From contig CAMWXB010000016.1 in assembly GCA_947178125.1 (NCBI GenBank), positions 1-60,205 of the forward strand: a DNA stretch of 60,205 bases. Reading direction: 5' to 3'. Both the position numbers and the translations under genes were made by a program. This stretch comes from an uncultured Lachnospiraceae bacterium. Its GTDB lineage: Bacteria > Bacillota > Clostridia > Lachnospirales > Lachnospiraceae. Each line of letters begins with the position of its first letter. Position 1 is the first letter of the stretch. Shown in pieces: positions 54,238 to 60,205 of this stretch. The notes beneath the pieces are model-generated. The model saw only the letters and a list, made by a program, of their open reading frames with translations. It was not told the DNA's origin and did not search any database.

Positions 54238-54267
54238 ATTATATCAGTTTTACTGCGCATTTGGCAA
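54238..54267 (-). promoter_or_regulatory. Promoter of the signalling operon
   Basis: Minus strand: TTGCCA (54262-54267), 18 bp, TATAAT (54238-54243); a second TATAAT overlaps five bases further on. Confidence 0.6.
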
Positions 54268-54325
54268 TAACTGACAGAGATGGGATTCGAACACAAAATG
54301 AACGCAATATTTTAGAAGAAAAGGC

Positions 54326-54353
54326 TTGCAAAAAGTTTAAAATCCCGTATTAT
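54326..54353 (+). promoter_or_regulatory. Promoter of the CZB chemoreceptor gene
   Basis: TTGCAA (54326-54331), 16 bp, TATTAT (54348-54353), 55 bp before the ATG. It does not look like a flagellar sigma-D promoter. Confidence 0.5.
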
Positions 54354-54408
54354 GGAATAAAGTGATTTATTTTTTACCATTTCAAAAGAAAGAGGAGAGG
54401 ATCATTTA

Positions 54409-55761
54409 ATGGCAATGAAAAACAGAAAAACAGTGCTTATGAAAGCCGTTTCAACACTTGAGAACGCGGACTATTCCAAAGAACCTGAATTAAATTCCAT
54501 TTACCAAAGATTATCTCATGGCAGAAAACAATTTGCGGAACTTTTTGAAAAAAATATCAAAGCCGTCATGCAGATTAGTTCTCTTGACCTGACAATGCAG
54601 CACCAGACAGATAAGATCATCGAAATCGCAAGCAAGGTAACAAAAGCGACGGAAACGATCTTCGGCGCTGCCGCCGGCCATGCGAACAACCAGCACGAAG
54701 AACTGACAAATACAATTATCAAAGTATCTGAAGAGACTGACGAGGTCTATCAGAAAATAGAATCCGGGCAGAATGAACTGACATCCATCAGAGAACTTTC
54801 CGAGCAGACCATTTCCATTTCGCGGCAGATGCAGAAAGATATGGATGATCTGATCAATATCATCAATCATATCAGCAGCGTCATCTCAGGAATTGACTCC
54901 ATTTCCATGCAGACGAACCTGCTCGCCCTGAATGCTTCCGTAGAAGCCGCAAGGGCAGGTGAAGCCGGGAAAGGTTTTGCCGTCGTAGCCAATGAGATCA
55001 GAGCCCTGGCTGAGGATACTCAGAAGCTTACAAGAGATATGAGCTCTTTCGTGGACAATATGAAGAACGCTTCCGAGCAAAGCGTCCACAGTTCAACGAA
55101 TACCATCGAATCCCTGTCTGCCATGGCGGATAAGATCAACAACGTATGGGAGCTGAACAACGACAGCCAGCGCTATATTTCCAATGTCAACGAATCCGTA
55201 AGTTCCATCGCGGCTGTCAGCGAAGAAATCAGCAGTTCCATGACTGAAATGGAGAATCAGCTGAGAGACTGTACGGAATTTATGCGCCAGGTCGGCCATG
55301 ACTTACATCAGGCCGCAGAGCCGGTCGTTGATATCGAGAAAATACTGGATACCAGCGTAAAACAAATGGGCACCATGACCAAAGATGCTTTCTTCCATCT
55401 GGAAAACGCAGAATTTGGGGAATATATGCAGAGTGCCATCTCTTCCCATCATACATGGCTTGGCAACCTTCAGAAAATGGTCAAAACAAGAGAGATCATA
55501 CCGCTTCAGCTGGATTCTTCCAAATGCGGTTTCGGCCATTTCTACTATGCCATCACACCGGATATTCCGGGCGTTCTGCCCATATGGGAAGGACTTGGCA
55601 ACAAGCATAGAAAATTCCATACTTACGGCATGGCTGTCATCAATGCCCTCAATAATGGAGATTATGCAGAATCCGAACGCGTATACTGGGAGGCTGAAAA
55701 TTATTCCAGAGAACTGATTGCCGACATGGAAAAAATTTTACAGCTTACAAAGGAGCAATAA
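54409..55761 (+). CDS. Soluble methyl-accepting chemotaxis protein with C-terminal CZB zinc domain
   Basis: A 450-aa protein with no membrane helix. The helical signalling domain has the receptor hairpin tip [20 protein letters not shown] and [20 protein letters not shown]. The C-terminal domain (about 335-445) matches the chemoreceptor zinc-binding CZB domain, with H347 or H348, C373 in CGFGHFY, H400 and H404 as the expected ligands. CZB receptors sense zinc, hypochlorous acid or redox state through the zinc-cysteine. GAGGAGAGG precedes the ATG. It is divergent from the signalling operon and might share its physiology. No chemotaxis or flagellar genes occur in the window. Confidence 0.92.
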   Translation: MAMKNRKTVLMKAVSTLENADYSKEPELNSIYQRLSHGRKQFAELFEKNIKAVMQISSLDLTMQHQTDKIIEIASKVTKATETIFGAAAGHANNQHEELTNTIIKVSEETDEVYQKIESGQNELTSIRELSEQTISISRQMQKDMDDLINIINHISSVISGIDSISMQTNLLALNASVEAARAGEAGKGFAVVANEIRALAEDTQKLTRDMSSFVDNMKNASEQSVHSSTNTIESLSAMADKINNVWELNNDSQRYISNVNESVSSIAAVSEEISSSMTEMENQLRDCTEFMRQVGHDLHQAAEPVVDIEKILDTSVKQMGTMTKDAFFHLENAEFGEYMQSAISSHHTWLGNLQKMVKTREIIPLQLDSSKCGFGHFYYAITPDIPGVLPIWEGLGNKHRKFHTYGMAVINALNNGDYAESERVYWEAENYSRELIADMEKILQLTKEQ

Positions 55762-55773
55762 TTTGCTCCTTTT
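55749..55773 (+). terminator. Intrinsic terminator of the chemoreceptor gene
   Basis: AAAGGAGCA pairs with TGCTCCTTT around a short AT loop, followed by T-run. The stem includes the stop codon region. Confidence 0.8.
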
Positions 55774-55797
55774 TGGCTGTTATAGACCATACTTCTT

Positions 55798-56874
55798 CTA
55801 ACGCGGAATCAGCAATACCTGCCCAATATTCAGCAGATTCCCGGTCAATCCGTTCAGACTCTTGATAGCCTCTACCGTCGTACCGTAGCGCTGGCTGAGC
55901 AGCCACAAAGTATCACCGGCGCGTACCGTATATTCAAAATAAGAAGGGGCCTGCCCTGTCGGTATTTTCAATACCTGACCGATATTCAAATCATCACTCG
56001 TCAGATTATTCAGCCTTTTAAGTTCCGCCACCGTCGTACCATACCGCTGACTGAGCAGCCACAGCGTATCGCCTGCGCGCACGACATATTCTATTGTCCC
56101 GGTATCCGGCCCCGGCGCCGGCACAAAATCCCCGATTCCATGATAGGCATCATAGAGAGCCCTCCATGTATTGGCACCGACAATACCGTCCGGCGTAAGG
56201 CCTTTTGTCTGCTGAAAAGCAATGACCGCCTGTCTGGTCCCATTTCCGAAAATACCGTCCTGTGATATTTCCGGAATGCCGGGATAATATTCTGCAATCA
56301 CATTCAAAAGATATTGCAGCGTGATCACGTCCGCTCCTCTTGAACCCTGCCGCAGCACCGCCGCCGGCGGCACCGTTCCGATACCGAGCGTGGTTCCTTC
56401 GCTGTTCAGCTCCGAAAGCCTCGTTACAGCCGTATATAACTGGGAAATTTTATACCATGTGGCCTTTCCGACGATACCATCCGGCGCCAGCTGAAAGACA
56501 CTCTGAAATTTGGTCACGGCAGCCCTTGTACTGTCTCCGAACACACCGGCTTCATCTGTGATTGTCGGAATCGCCGGATAATTCCGCCGAATTCTGTTCA
56601 GATAGGTCTGAATCGTCTGCACGTCAAGCCCCGTGCTGCCTACTCGAAGCGGCGAGCCCGGATAGGAAGAAGGCACATTGGCAATGATATCCGTCGTCGC
56701 AATTTCCACATCATCCGGATAATAGGTACGCAGAATCTGAAGCGGCGTAAGCCCCTGATTCGCCAGCGTGACCGTTCCCCACTGGGACAGGCCGGCGCAG
56801 CTCGTCGTCGTACCGTTGCAGAATGATGTAAATATATAATTAGTGCGACAACAAAGCGATTCAATTGCCCCGAA
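55798..56874 (-). pseudogene. SpoIID-like / peptidoglycan-binding / LysM protein, C-terminal part, interrupted by the prophage
   Basis: The frame carries, in order: a SpoIID-like segment (TSFCNGTTTSCAGLSQWG, LANQGLTPLQILRTYYP), two peptidoglycan-binding-1 domains (STGLDVQTIQTYLNRI; GADVITLQYLLNVI) and two LysM domains (YVVRAGDTLWLLSQRYGTT repeated). A GTG at 56709 could start a 303-aa product, but the SpoIID-like homology continues upstream of it to about 56839 with no start codon, then meets AT-rich phage DNA and a stop at 56875-56877. Relatives have about 200 more N-terminal residues. The 5' half is therefore missing here and probably lies past the prophage. The complete protein would be a spore or cell-wall associated factor. 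Confidence 0.75.
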
Positions 56875-56894
56875 TTATATTATTCGGGGCAATT
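56863..56894 (-). terminator. Perfect 13-bp hairpin at the prophage end
   Basis: AATTGCCCCGAAT pairs perfectly with ATTCGGGGCAATT around TATATT. It lies about 80 bp after the endolysin stop and probably ends the phage lysis transcript, although no T-run follows. Confidence 0.6.
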
Positions 56895-56972
56895 TCATTA
56901 AAAGCTACTAATACTAATAAAAACGCTATCATATAAACTGATATACTTCAACTATTTTTCGTATAATGCTTT

Positions 56973-57815
56973 TTAAATAAGATATTCACTGTTGGCATAT
57001 CCTGTATAATTCTTTCCATTTACTGTCGCTACAACGTATAGCCATTTTGTATTAGACACTTCCGTATAATATCCATAGCACTTGCACTGTGTTCCGACCG
57101 GCATAATAATAATTGAGTCATATTTATCCTTGTCAGGTCCATATCTCAGATTTAAGTTCGCAGTTGTTTTATAAGTGCCAGCTAGTTTTGTATCTTTCAA
57201 CTTTGCCGGCTGTAACTCTGTAATCAGTGTGCTTGTCGAAACAGACGCGGAAATGGATGATGTGCTGTCTGTAATTCCTGCTTTTTCTAACGTTTGTTTA
57301 TAGCTTGCTCCGTTGTCCAAGCCACAGACAGTATGACTCCCAATCTTAACATAGATTGCTCCCCTGACACAATATGCTGCACTGGTAAGATATGTCTTAT
57401 CTGTTATTATCTTGTATCCTAATTTTTGCAAAGCTGCTTTCATCGTTGTGGTTGTCCATCCATTACTTCCGTATGTTGCGCCGTTTGCACCGGACGCTAC
57501 CGCTGCTACATTTTGCAAACTTGAACAGTCACAATTACACTTCCCAACTTTGCTAAGATCATATCCTACCGCCTTCGCAAGCGTGTTCAAAGTATTTCTG
57601 TCGCGCTGCCCATAACCTATGTTGTCATTAGCGCAAGCTGCCTCCACCGCTTTTGCGTGTTTTTCCCGCACTGATTCGTCTGAATAAATAGCTATATAAT
57701 CCCACGGCTTAGAATACCAATCACGCACACAAACTTCTTTTCCCGTACTATCACCTTTTGCTCCGTTAATTGTTCCACTTTCACTAACAGATGAATGTCC
57801 AATTTTCACTGCCAT
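56973..57815 (-). CDS. Phage endolysin with C-terminal SH3-like domain
   Basis: About 280 aa from MAVKIGHSSVSESGTINGAK (GGGGGG 8 bp before the ATG at 57815). The first 170 residues match the endolysin type common in Lachnospiraceae phages: EVCVRDWYSKPWDYIAI, a C-x-C-D-C block (KCNCDCSSLQNVAAVA), where CDCSS holds the likely catalytic cysteine of an NlpC/P60-like fold, and IGSHTVCGLDNG with the histidine. The C-terminal 70 residues (TTANLNLRYGPDKDKYDSI, GYANSEYLI) form an SH3-type wall-binding domain. It cleaves host peptidoglycan at lysis. Confidence 0.85.
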   Translation of the reverse strand: MAVKIGHSSVSESGTINGAKGDSTGKEVCVRDWYSKPWDYIAIYSDESVREKHAKAVEAACANDNIGYGQRDRNTLNTLAKAVGYDLSKVGKCNCDCSSLQNVAAVASGANGATYGSNGWTTTTMKAALQKLGYKIITDKTYLTSAAYCVRGAIYVKIGSHTVCGLDNGASYKQTLEKAGITDSTSSISASVSTSTLITELQPAKLKDTKLAGTYKTTANLNLRYGPDKDKYDSIIIMPVGTQCKCYGYYTEVSNTKWLYVVATVNGKNYTGYANSEYLI

Positions 57816-57819
57816 ACTA

Positions 57820-58404
57820 TTACCCCCCATTTTGCATTGATATATTGTTTACACCAGAATACTTCTTGTAATACTCCTGACCGTACTCAGCCCGTTTTTC
57901 TTTAATTGCATTACTTTGATCTGTCGGGCATTCAAATCCGGTAAGAACCTTGTCGGATGCCGCTTTGACACTTGTTGCCGTTTTGAGAACTGACAGCACA
58001 CTCTTATAACTTGTTGACAGCTCTTTTACAAGAAATTCAAGCTGTGCTTCCAAATCCCCGATTGATACGCCTTTTGACTTAACCAAATCGTAGAGTCCTG
58101 CTTTCCGTCCAGTAGAAGTCCATTGTGCCAAACCGTAGCCATATTGTTTTCCGGGAAGCGGATTTAAAAATTCCTCGCGGCTAATTTTCCCTGTGTCAAC
58201 AGCAGACGTATATGCTTCGTCCGTGCAATAGGTCTTTCCGACTTCTTTCAGTCGTTTTTCACATAAATTTTCGAGATTCTTTTGATTCAACCCGCTTTCC
58301 GCATACAGATTTCCCATAAGGCCTGCGGCTCCGTAGTCATTCCCTATTTTTGATTTAAGGAAATTCCAAATTATTTCCTCTTTTGTGTTTCCATTTAACG
58401 CCAT
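57820..58404 (-). CDS. Phage tail-tip-type lysozyme
   Basis: About 194 aa. GNDYGAAGLMGNLYAESGLN and YGYGLAQWTSTGRKAGLYD match the phage lysozyme 2 family (tail-tip lysozyme), with the catalytic glutamate in AESG. It degrades peptidoglycan. AAGGAGG lies just before the ATG at 58404. The endolysin ATG follows its stop within 5 bp, so the two are coupled; having two lytic enzymes in a row is notable. Confidence 0.88.
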   Translation of the reverse strand: MALNGNTKEEIIWNFLKSKIGNDYGAAGLMGNLYAESGLNQKNLENLCEKRLKEVGKTYCTDEAYTSAVDTGKISREEFLNPLPGKQYGYGLAQWTSTGRKAGLYDLVKSKGVSIGDLEAQLEFLVKELSTSYKSVLSVLKTATSVKAASDKVLTGFECPTDQSNAIKEKRAEYGQEYYKKYSGVNNISMQNGG

Positions 58405-58424
58405 AAGCAACCTCCTTTATAAAA

Positions 58425-58454
58425 GAAAAAGCCGGATGCTTTCACACATCCGAC
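58425..58454 (-). terminator. Intrinsic terminator between holin and lysozyme genes
   Basis: Minus strand GTCGGATG pairs with CATCCGGC (one G-U), followed by TTTTTCTTTT. It would reduce transcription of the two lytic enzymes relative to the holin. Confidence 0.75.
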
Positions 58455-58483
58455 TCAATGGCTCTTAATACTTCACGGCACTA

Positions 58484-58804
58484 CTACTGTTGCCGTGTTT
58501 TACCCGCTTCCTTTATCTGCTTGATTGCCTGTATAACCTTATCATATCCGTTTGTTGCCACTAAAAAGCTGAGATACATAAGGGTAATCAATTCAACAGC
58601 AATTTTGGCATTAATGGCCGTTTCAGTCCACACCAGATACCCAACTGATACTACTGCCGATATAACAACTGATGTGACTGCTGCAAGCACATTTGCGGAA
58701 TAGTTCGCCGCTTTCTTGTCAGCAATTTTTTTGATACCCTCAACCGTAAGGTTGGTAAGGATTGATACAGCAAACAGCGCAATCACCAAAAATTCTAAAC
58801 TCAT
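58484..58804 (-). CDS. Phage holin-like membrane protein
   Basis: A 106-aa protein with three hydrophobic segments (FLVIALFAVSILTNLTVEGI; VLAAVTSVVISAVVSVGYLV; IAVELITLMYLSFLVATN) and a basic C-terminus ending IKEAGKTRQQ. Size, topology and position before the lytic enzymes fit a holin that opens the membrane for endolysin. Confidence 0.8.
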   Translation of the reverse strand: MSLEFLVIALFAVSILTNLTVEGIKKIADKKAANYSANVLAAVTSVVISAVVSVGYLVWTETAINAKIAVELITLMYLSFLVATNGYDKVIQAIKQIKEAGKTRQQ

Positions 58805-58814
58805 AAATTTCCTC

Positions 58815-59216
58815 CTATCCTACCGCTTCATTGTCATTAAAATTTTGTGTTTTTGTTTCTTTTTTAATAAGTTCCGCATTAAGCGGAACAGAAAAACTTA
58901 ACTTGTTTTTCTCGAAGATATTCATAATCGTATTGGTCCCGAGGTATACTACAAGGGGAGCTACAATTTCCCTTACAATTGTACTCGAAACGTCAACAAC
59001 CGGGTCCATGCCTATGTACGCAAGTATATAAGAGCACGATGTAAGGACCATACCATGTGCTACAACGATTGTTGTAATAAACTTTGTGTAAGTATCAAGA
59101 CTGACTTTTTTCTTTCTCTTATGCCTCAATACTTTCAGATTTATAACTGCAACAATAAGAAAAGCGGCTATCATTCCAAGTAAAAATGTTGAAATCAATT
59201 CGAATTGTTTCATCAT
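58815..59216 (-). CDS. Phage membrane protein, possible second holin or antiholin
   Basis: A 133-aa protein with about three hydrophobic segments (LISTFLLGMIAAFLIVAVINL; FITTIVVAHGMVLTSCSYIL; IVAPLVVYLGTNTIMNIF) and a basic loop (RHKRKKK). No family recognised with certainty. It overlaps the XhlA-like gene by 4 bp and precedes the holin, so a lysis-related role is likely. Confidence 0.65.
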   Translation of the reverse strand: MMKQFELISTFLLGMIAAFLIVAVINLKVLRHKRKKKVSLDTYTKFITTIVVAHGMVLTSCSYILAYIGMDPVVDVSSTIVREIVAPLVVYLGTNTIMNIFEKNKLSFSVPLNAELIKKETKTQNFNDNEAVG

Positions 59217-59548
59217 GTACTTATTCCTGCTTTCATAAAAAGATAAGCAATAATTATTCCTATCGCCGTGAAAACGACATTTTTAACAACATCTCGCCAC
59301 TTCTCACCATCTCGCCCCTCCAACATTTCAAGACGATTTCCTTGTTTTTCCTGTTCTTTTAGCATGTTCTCCATGTTGACCGCCAACTTTTCCACAGAAG
59401 TAGCAAGCGAAGAAATTTGTTGCACATTTTTTTCCAAAATTTCAAGTCGTTTATTTTGCCTGTCGTTTTCATCTTCTAAACGTTTATTTTCAGATTTCAT
59501 CATTTCACTGAATGCCTCATGCTCTTTTCGAGAAATAAAATCGTCCAC
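59213..59548 (-). CDS. XhlA-like hemolysin/lysis accessory protein
   Basis: A 111-aa protein: a long coiled coil (about residues 10-80, for example NKRLEDENDRQNKRLEILEK) followed by a single C-terminal membrane helix (VVFTAIGIIIAYLFMKAG). This is the XhlA plan. In PBSX-type phages XhlA helps the holin in host lysis. Confidence 0.82.
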   Translation of the reverse strand: MDDFISRKEHEAFSEMMKSENKRLEDENDRQNKRLEILEKNVQQISSLATSVEKLAVNMENMLKEQEKQGNRLEMLEGRDGEKWRDVVKNVVFTAIGIIIAYLFMKAGIST

Positions 59549-59552
59549 ACTC

Positions 59553-59678
59553 TCACCTCCTTAACCATTCTTCTGTTTTTTTCCTCCAAAAAGAAGGAAC
59601 ATCTTCCAATGTCCACTCCTTTCCGGTTCTGGGATTGATTTCCTTATTCTTAATTTTGCTTCCGTAGAATGCTCCCAT
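59553..59678 (-). CDS. Small phage protein, CD1375-like (41 aa)
   Basis: A short frame encoding MGAFYGSKIKNKEINPRTGK, then a helical end (LEDVPSFWRKKTEEWL). The GxIxxGExNPxTG...EDVP...W pattern fits the small CD1375/XkdX-position proteins found between tail and lysis genes. Its ATG overlaps the stop of the upstream tail gene (TAATGG), with GGGAG upstream, and AGGAGG at its own end serves the XhlA gene. Function unknown. Confidence 0.7.
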   Translation of the reverse strand: MGAFYGSKIKNKEINPRTGKEWTLEDVPSFWRKKTEEWLRR

Positions 59679-60067
59679 TATACGCTCCCTTCTGCTATAT
59701 CCGATACGGCCTTCCCAAGGTCGCCGATAGCTTGACCATGTGTCTGCTGCCCAACTTCTAAAGCATCAACCCGTTCTGTAAGAATCTCCTCTGCTGTTTT
59801 GTTACGCAAACTGAATGTGATCTGTACGGTACCGTCTTTATTATCCGTTCCCACCACATGGTCAAGCGCCATATCCTGATATTTTCCTACAATCAGATTA
59901 TCAGCATCCTTGATGTTTACCTGTTTAAGATTGTCCGGTGTGAATTTCTCCCATAGAGCGCACGCTGCGCTTTTACTTTCAACATTACAAGATAATGCGG
60001 AAATTCCCTGCAATGTTTCCAGTTCGATTTCTGTGCCATCAGTGAGCACTAATTTGTCTTTTCCCAT
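59678..60067 (-). CDS. Phage tail-associated protein
   Basis: A 129-aa protein: a compact beta-rich first half (LVLTDGTEIELETLQGISAL), then VGTDNKDGTVQITFSLRNKT and a heptad-type C-terminal helix (DALEVGQQTHGQAIGDLGKAV). Its place before CD1375-XhlA-holin suggests a tail fibre accessory or baseplate protein. No specific family recognised. AAGGAGG lies before the ATG. Confidence 0.65.
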   Translation of the reverse strand: MGKDKLVLTDGTEIELETLQGISALSCNVESKSAACALWEKFTPDNLKQVNIKDADNLIVGKYQDMALDHVVGTDNKDGTVQITFSLRNKTAEEILTERVDALEVGQQTHGQAIGDLGKAVSDIAEGSV

Positions 60068-60100
60068 GTAAAAGACCTCCTTCTTTATTTTTTATATAAA

Positions 60101-60125
60101 ATAAAGACCCACCAGGGTCTTATTT
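60101..60125 (-). terminator. Intrinsic terminator upstream of the last phage module
   Basis: AAGACCC pairs with GGGTCTT around ACCA (plus strand 60104-60121), followed on the minus strand by a T-rich run. The last 80 bp of the window show no gene. Confidence 0.65.
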
Positions 60126-60205
60126 TCGGATTTTATTATGTATATATGATATAAATAGCAATTTATCTGATTTAAACGACAGTTTAAGCAAAATGTTTGT
60201 TGTTG

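Larger units (their letters stand above)
56840..60205. mobile_element. Prophage, lysis-module end (continues beyond window)
   Basis: All genes from 56973 rightward are minus-strand phage genes in the usual late order: tail protein, CD1375-like small protein, XhlA, two small membrane proteins, tail-tip-type lysozyme, endolysin. Base composition is clearly more A+T-rich than the flanking chromosome. The left boundary must lie between about 56800, where the interrupted host gene is still recognisable, and 56863, where the phage hairpin starts. The exact attachment core cannot be defined without the other end. Confidence 0.85.

Noticed and set aside
54275..54298. tRNA gene
   Set aside because: Only the T-loop and flanking bases fit; the T-stem pairs poorly and there is no anticodon or D arm.

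Overview
This window looks like chromosome from a spore-forming Lachnospiraceae-type Firmicute (Clostridium cluster XIVa), with part of a prophage at its right edge. That placement is inferred from gene content: HemZ-type coproporphyrinogen oxidase, MecA, an FMN-riboswitch RibU, YtrA/YtrB-like ABC genes, YesMN two-component proteins, M23/M56 BlaR-like peptidase, TRAP transport and a SpoIID/LysM-type protein. Genus and species cannot be read from the sequence alone. No rRNA gene, intact tRNA gene, CRISPR array or transposase was seen.

Layout. 1-2700: a frameshifted Rpn-type nuclease remnant, hemZ with an internal 30-bp repeat, and a DUF1877 gene. 2.7-8.5 kb: enolase, whose ribosome binding site lies in a terminator-like hairpin, downstream of a three-gene ABC system (ATPase, exported CARDB-like protein, FtsX-type permease). 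8.5-9.2 kb: a gene-free stretch full of short hairpins. 9.2-12.7 kb: a GntR/ATPase/permease operon. 12.7-15.1 kb: a Cache-GGDEF(degenerate)-EAL protein next to a 177-bp palindrome. 15.3-19.1 kb: GH42 beta-galactosidase and gpmI. 19.3-19.5 kb: a second, related 220-bp palindrome. 19.5-25.6 kb: metallopeptidase, DEAD-box helicase, esterase, MecA, small AT-rich genes, FMN riboswitch and ribU. 25.6-30.1 kb: heterodimeric ABC exporter with a divergent AraC regulator. 30.2-33.4 kb: BlaI plus an M56-M23 fusion. 35.4-44.1 kb: TRAP transporter (dctPQM), a YesMN two-component system with its own DctP-like protein, an MFS transporter and a KdgF-like cupin, suggesting sugar-acid or uronate uptake.

44.2-55.8 kb is the most unusual part. 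One apparent operon encodes a receiver-HD-GYP protein, a hybrid kinase with HPt, a hybrid kinase fused to a DegV (fatty-acid-binding) domain, a receiver fused to a RelA/SpoT-type (p)ppGpp synthetase, and a glycogen debranching enzyme. A soluble chemoreceptor with a C-terminal zinc-binding CZB domain is divergent from it. Together they could form a phosphorelay that joins c-di-GMP turnover, (p)ppGpp synthesis and possibly fatty-acid sensing. This is inference from domain content.

55.8-60.2 kb: the C-terminal half of a SpoIID-like/peptidoglycan-binding/LysM protein is cut off by the lysis end of a prophage (endolysin, lysozyme, two small membrane proteins, XhlA, CD1375-like protein, tail protein). 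The missing 5' half should lie beyond the right edge, after the prophage. This resembles skin-type elements that interrupt sporulation genes.

Almost every gene is on the minus strand. Starts were chosen from Shine-Dalgarno spacing, so several differ from the longest reading frame.
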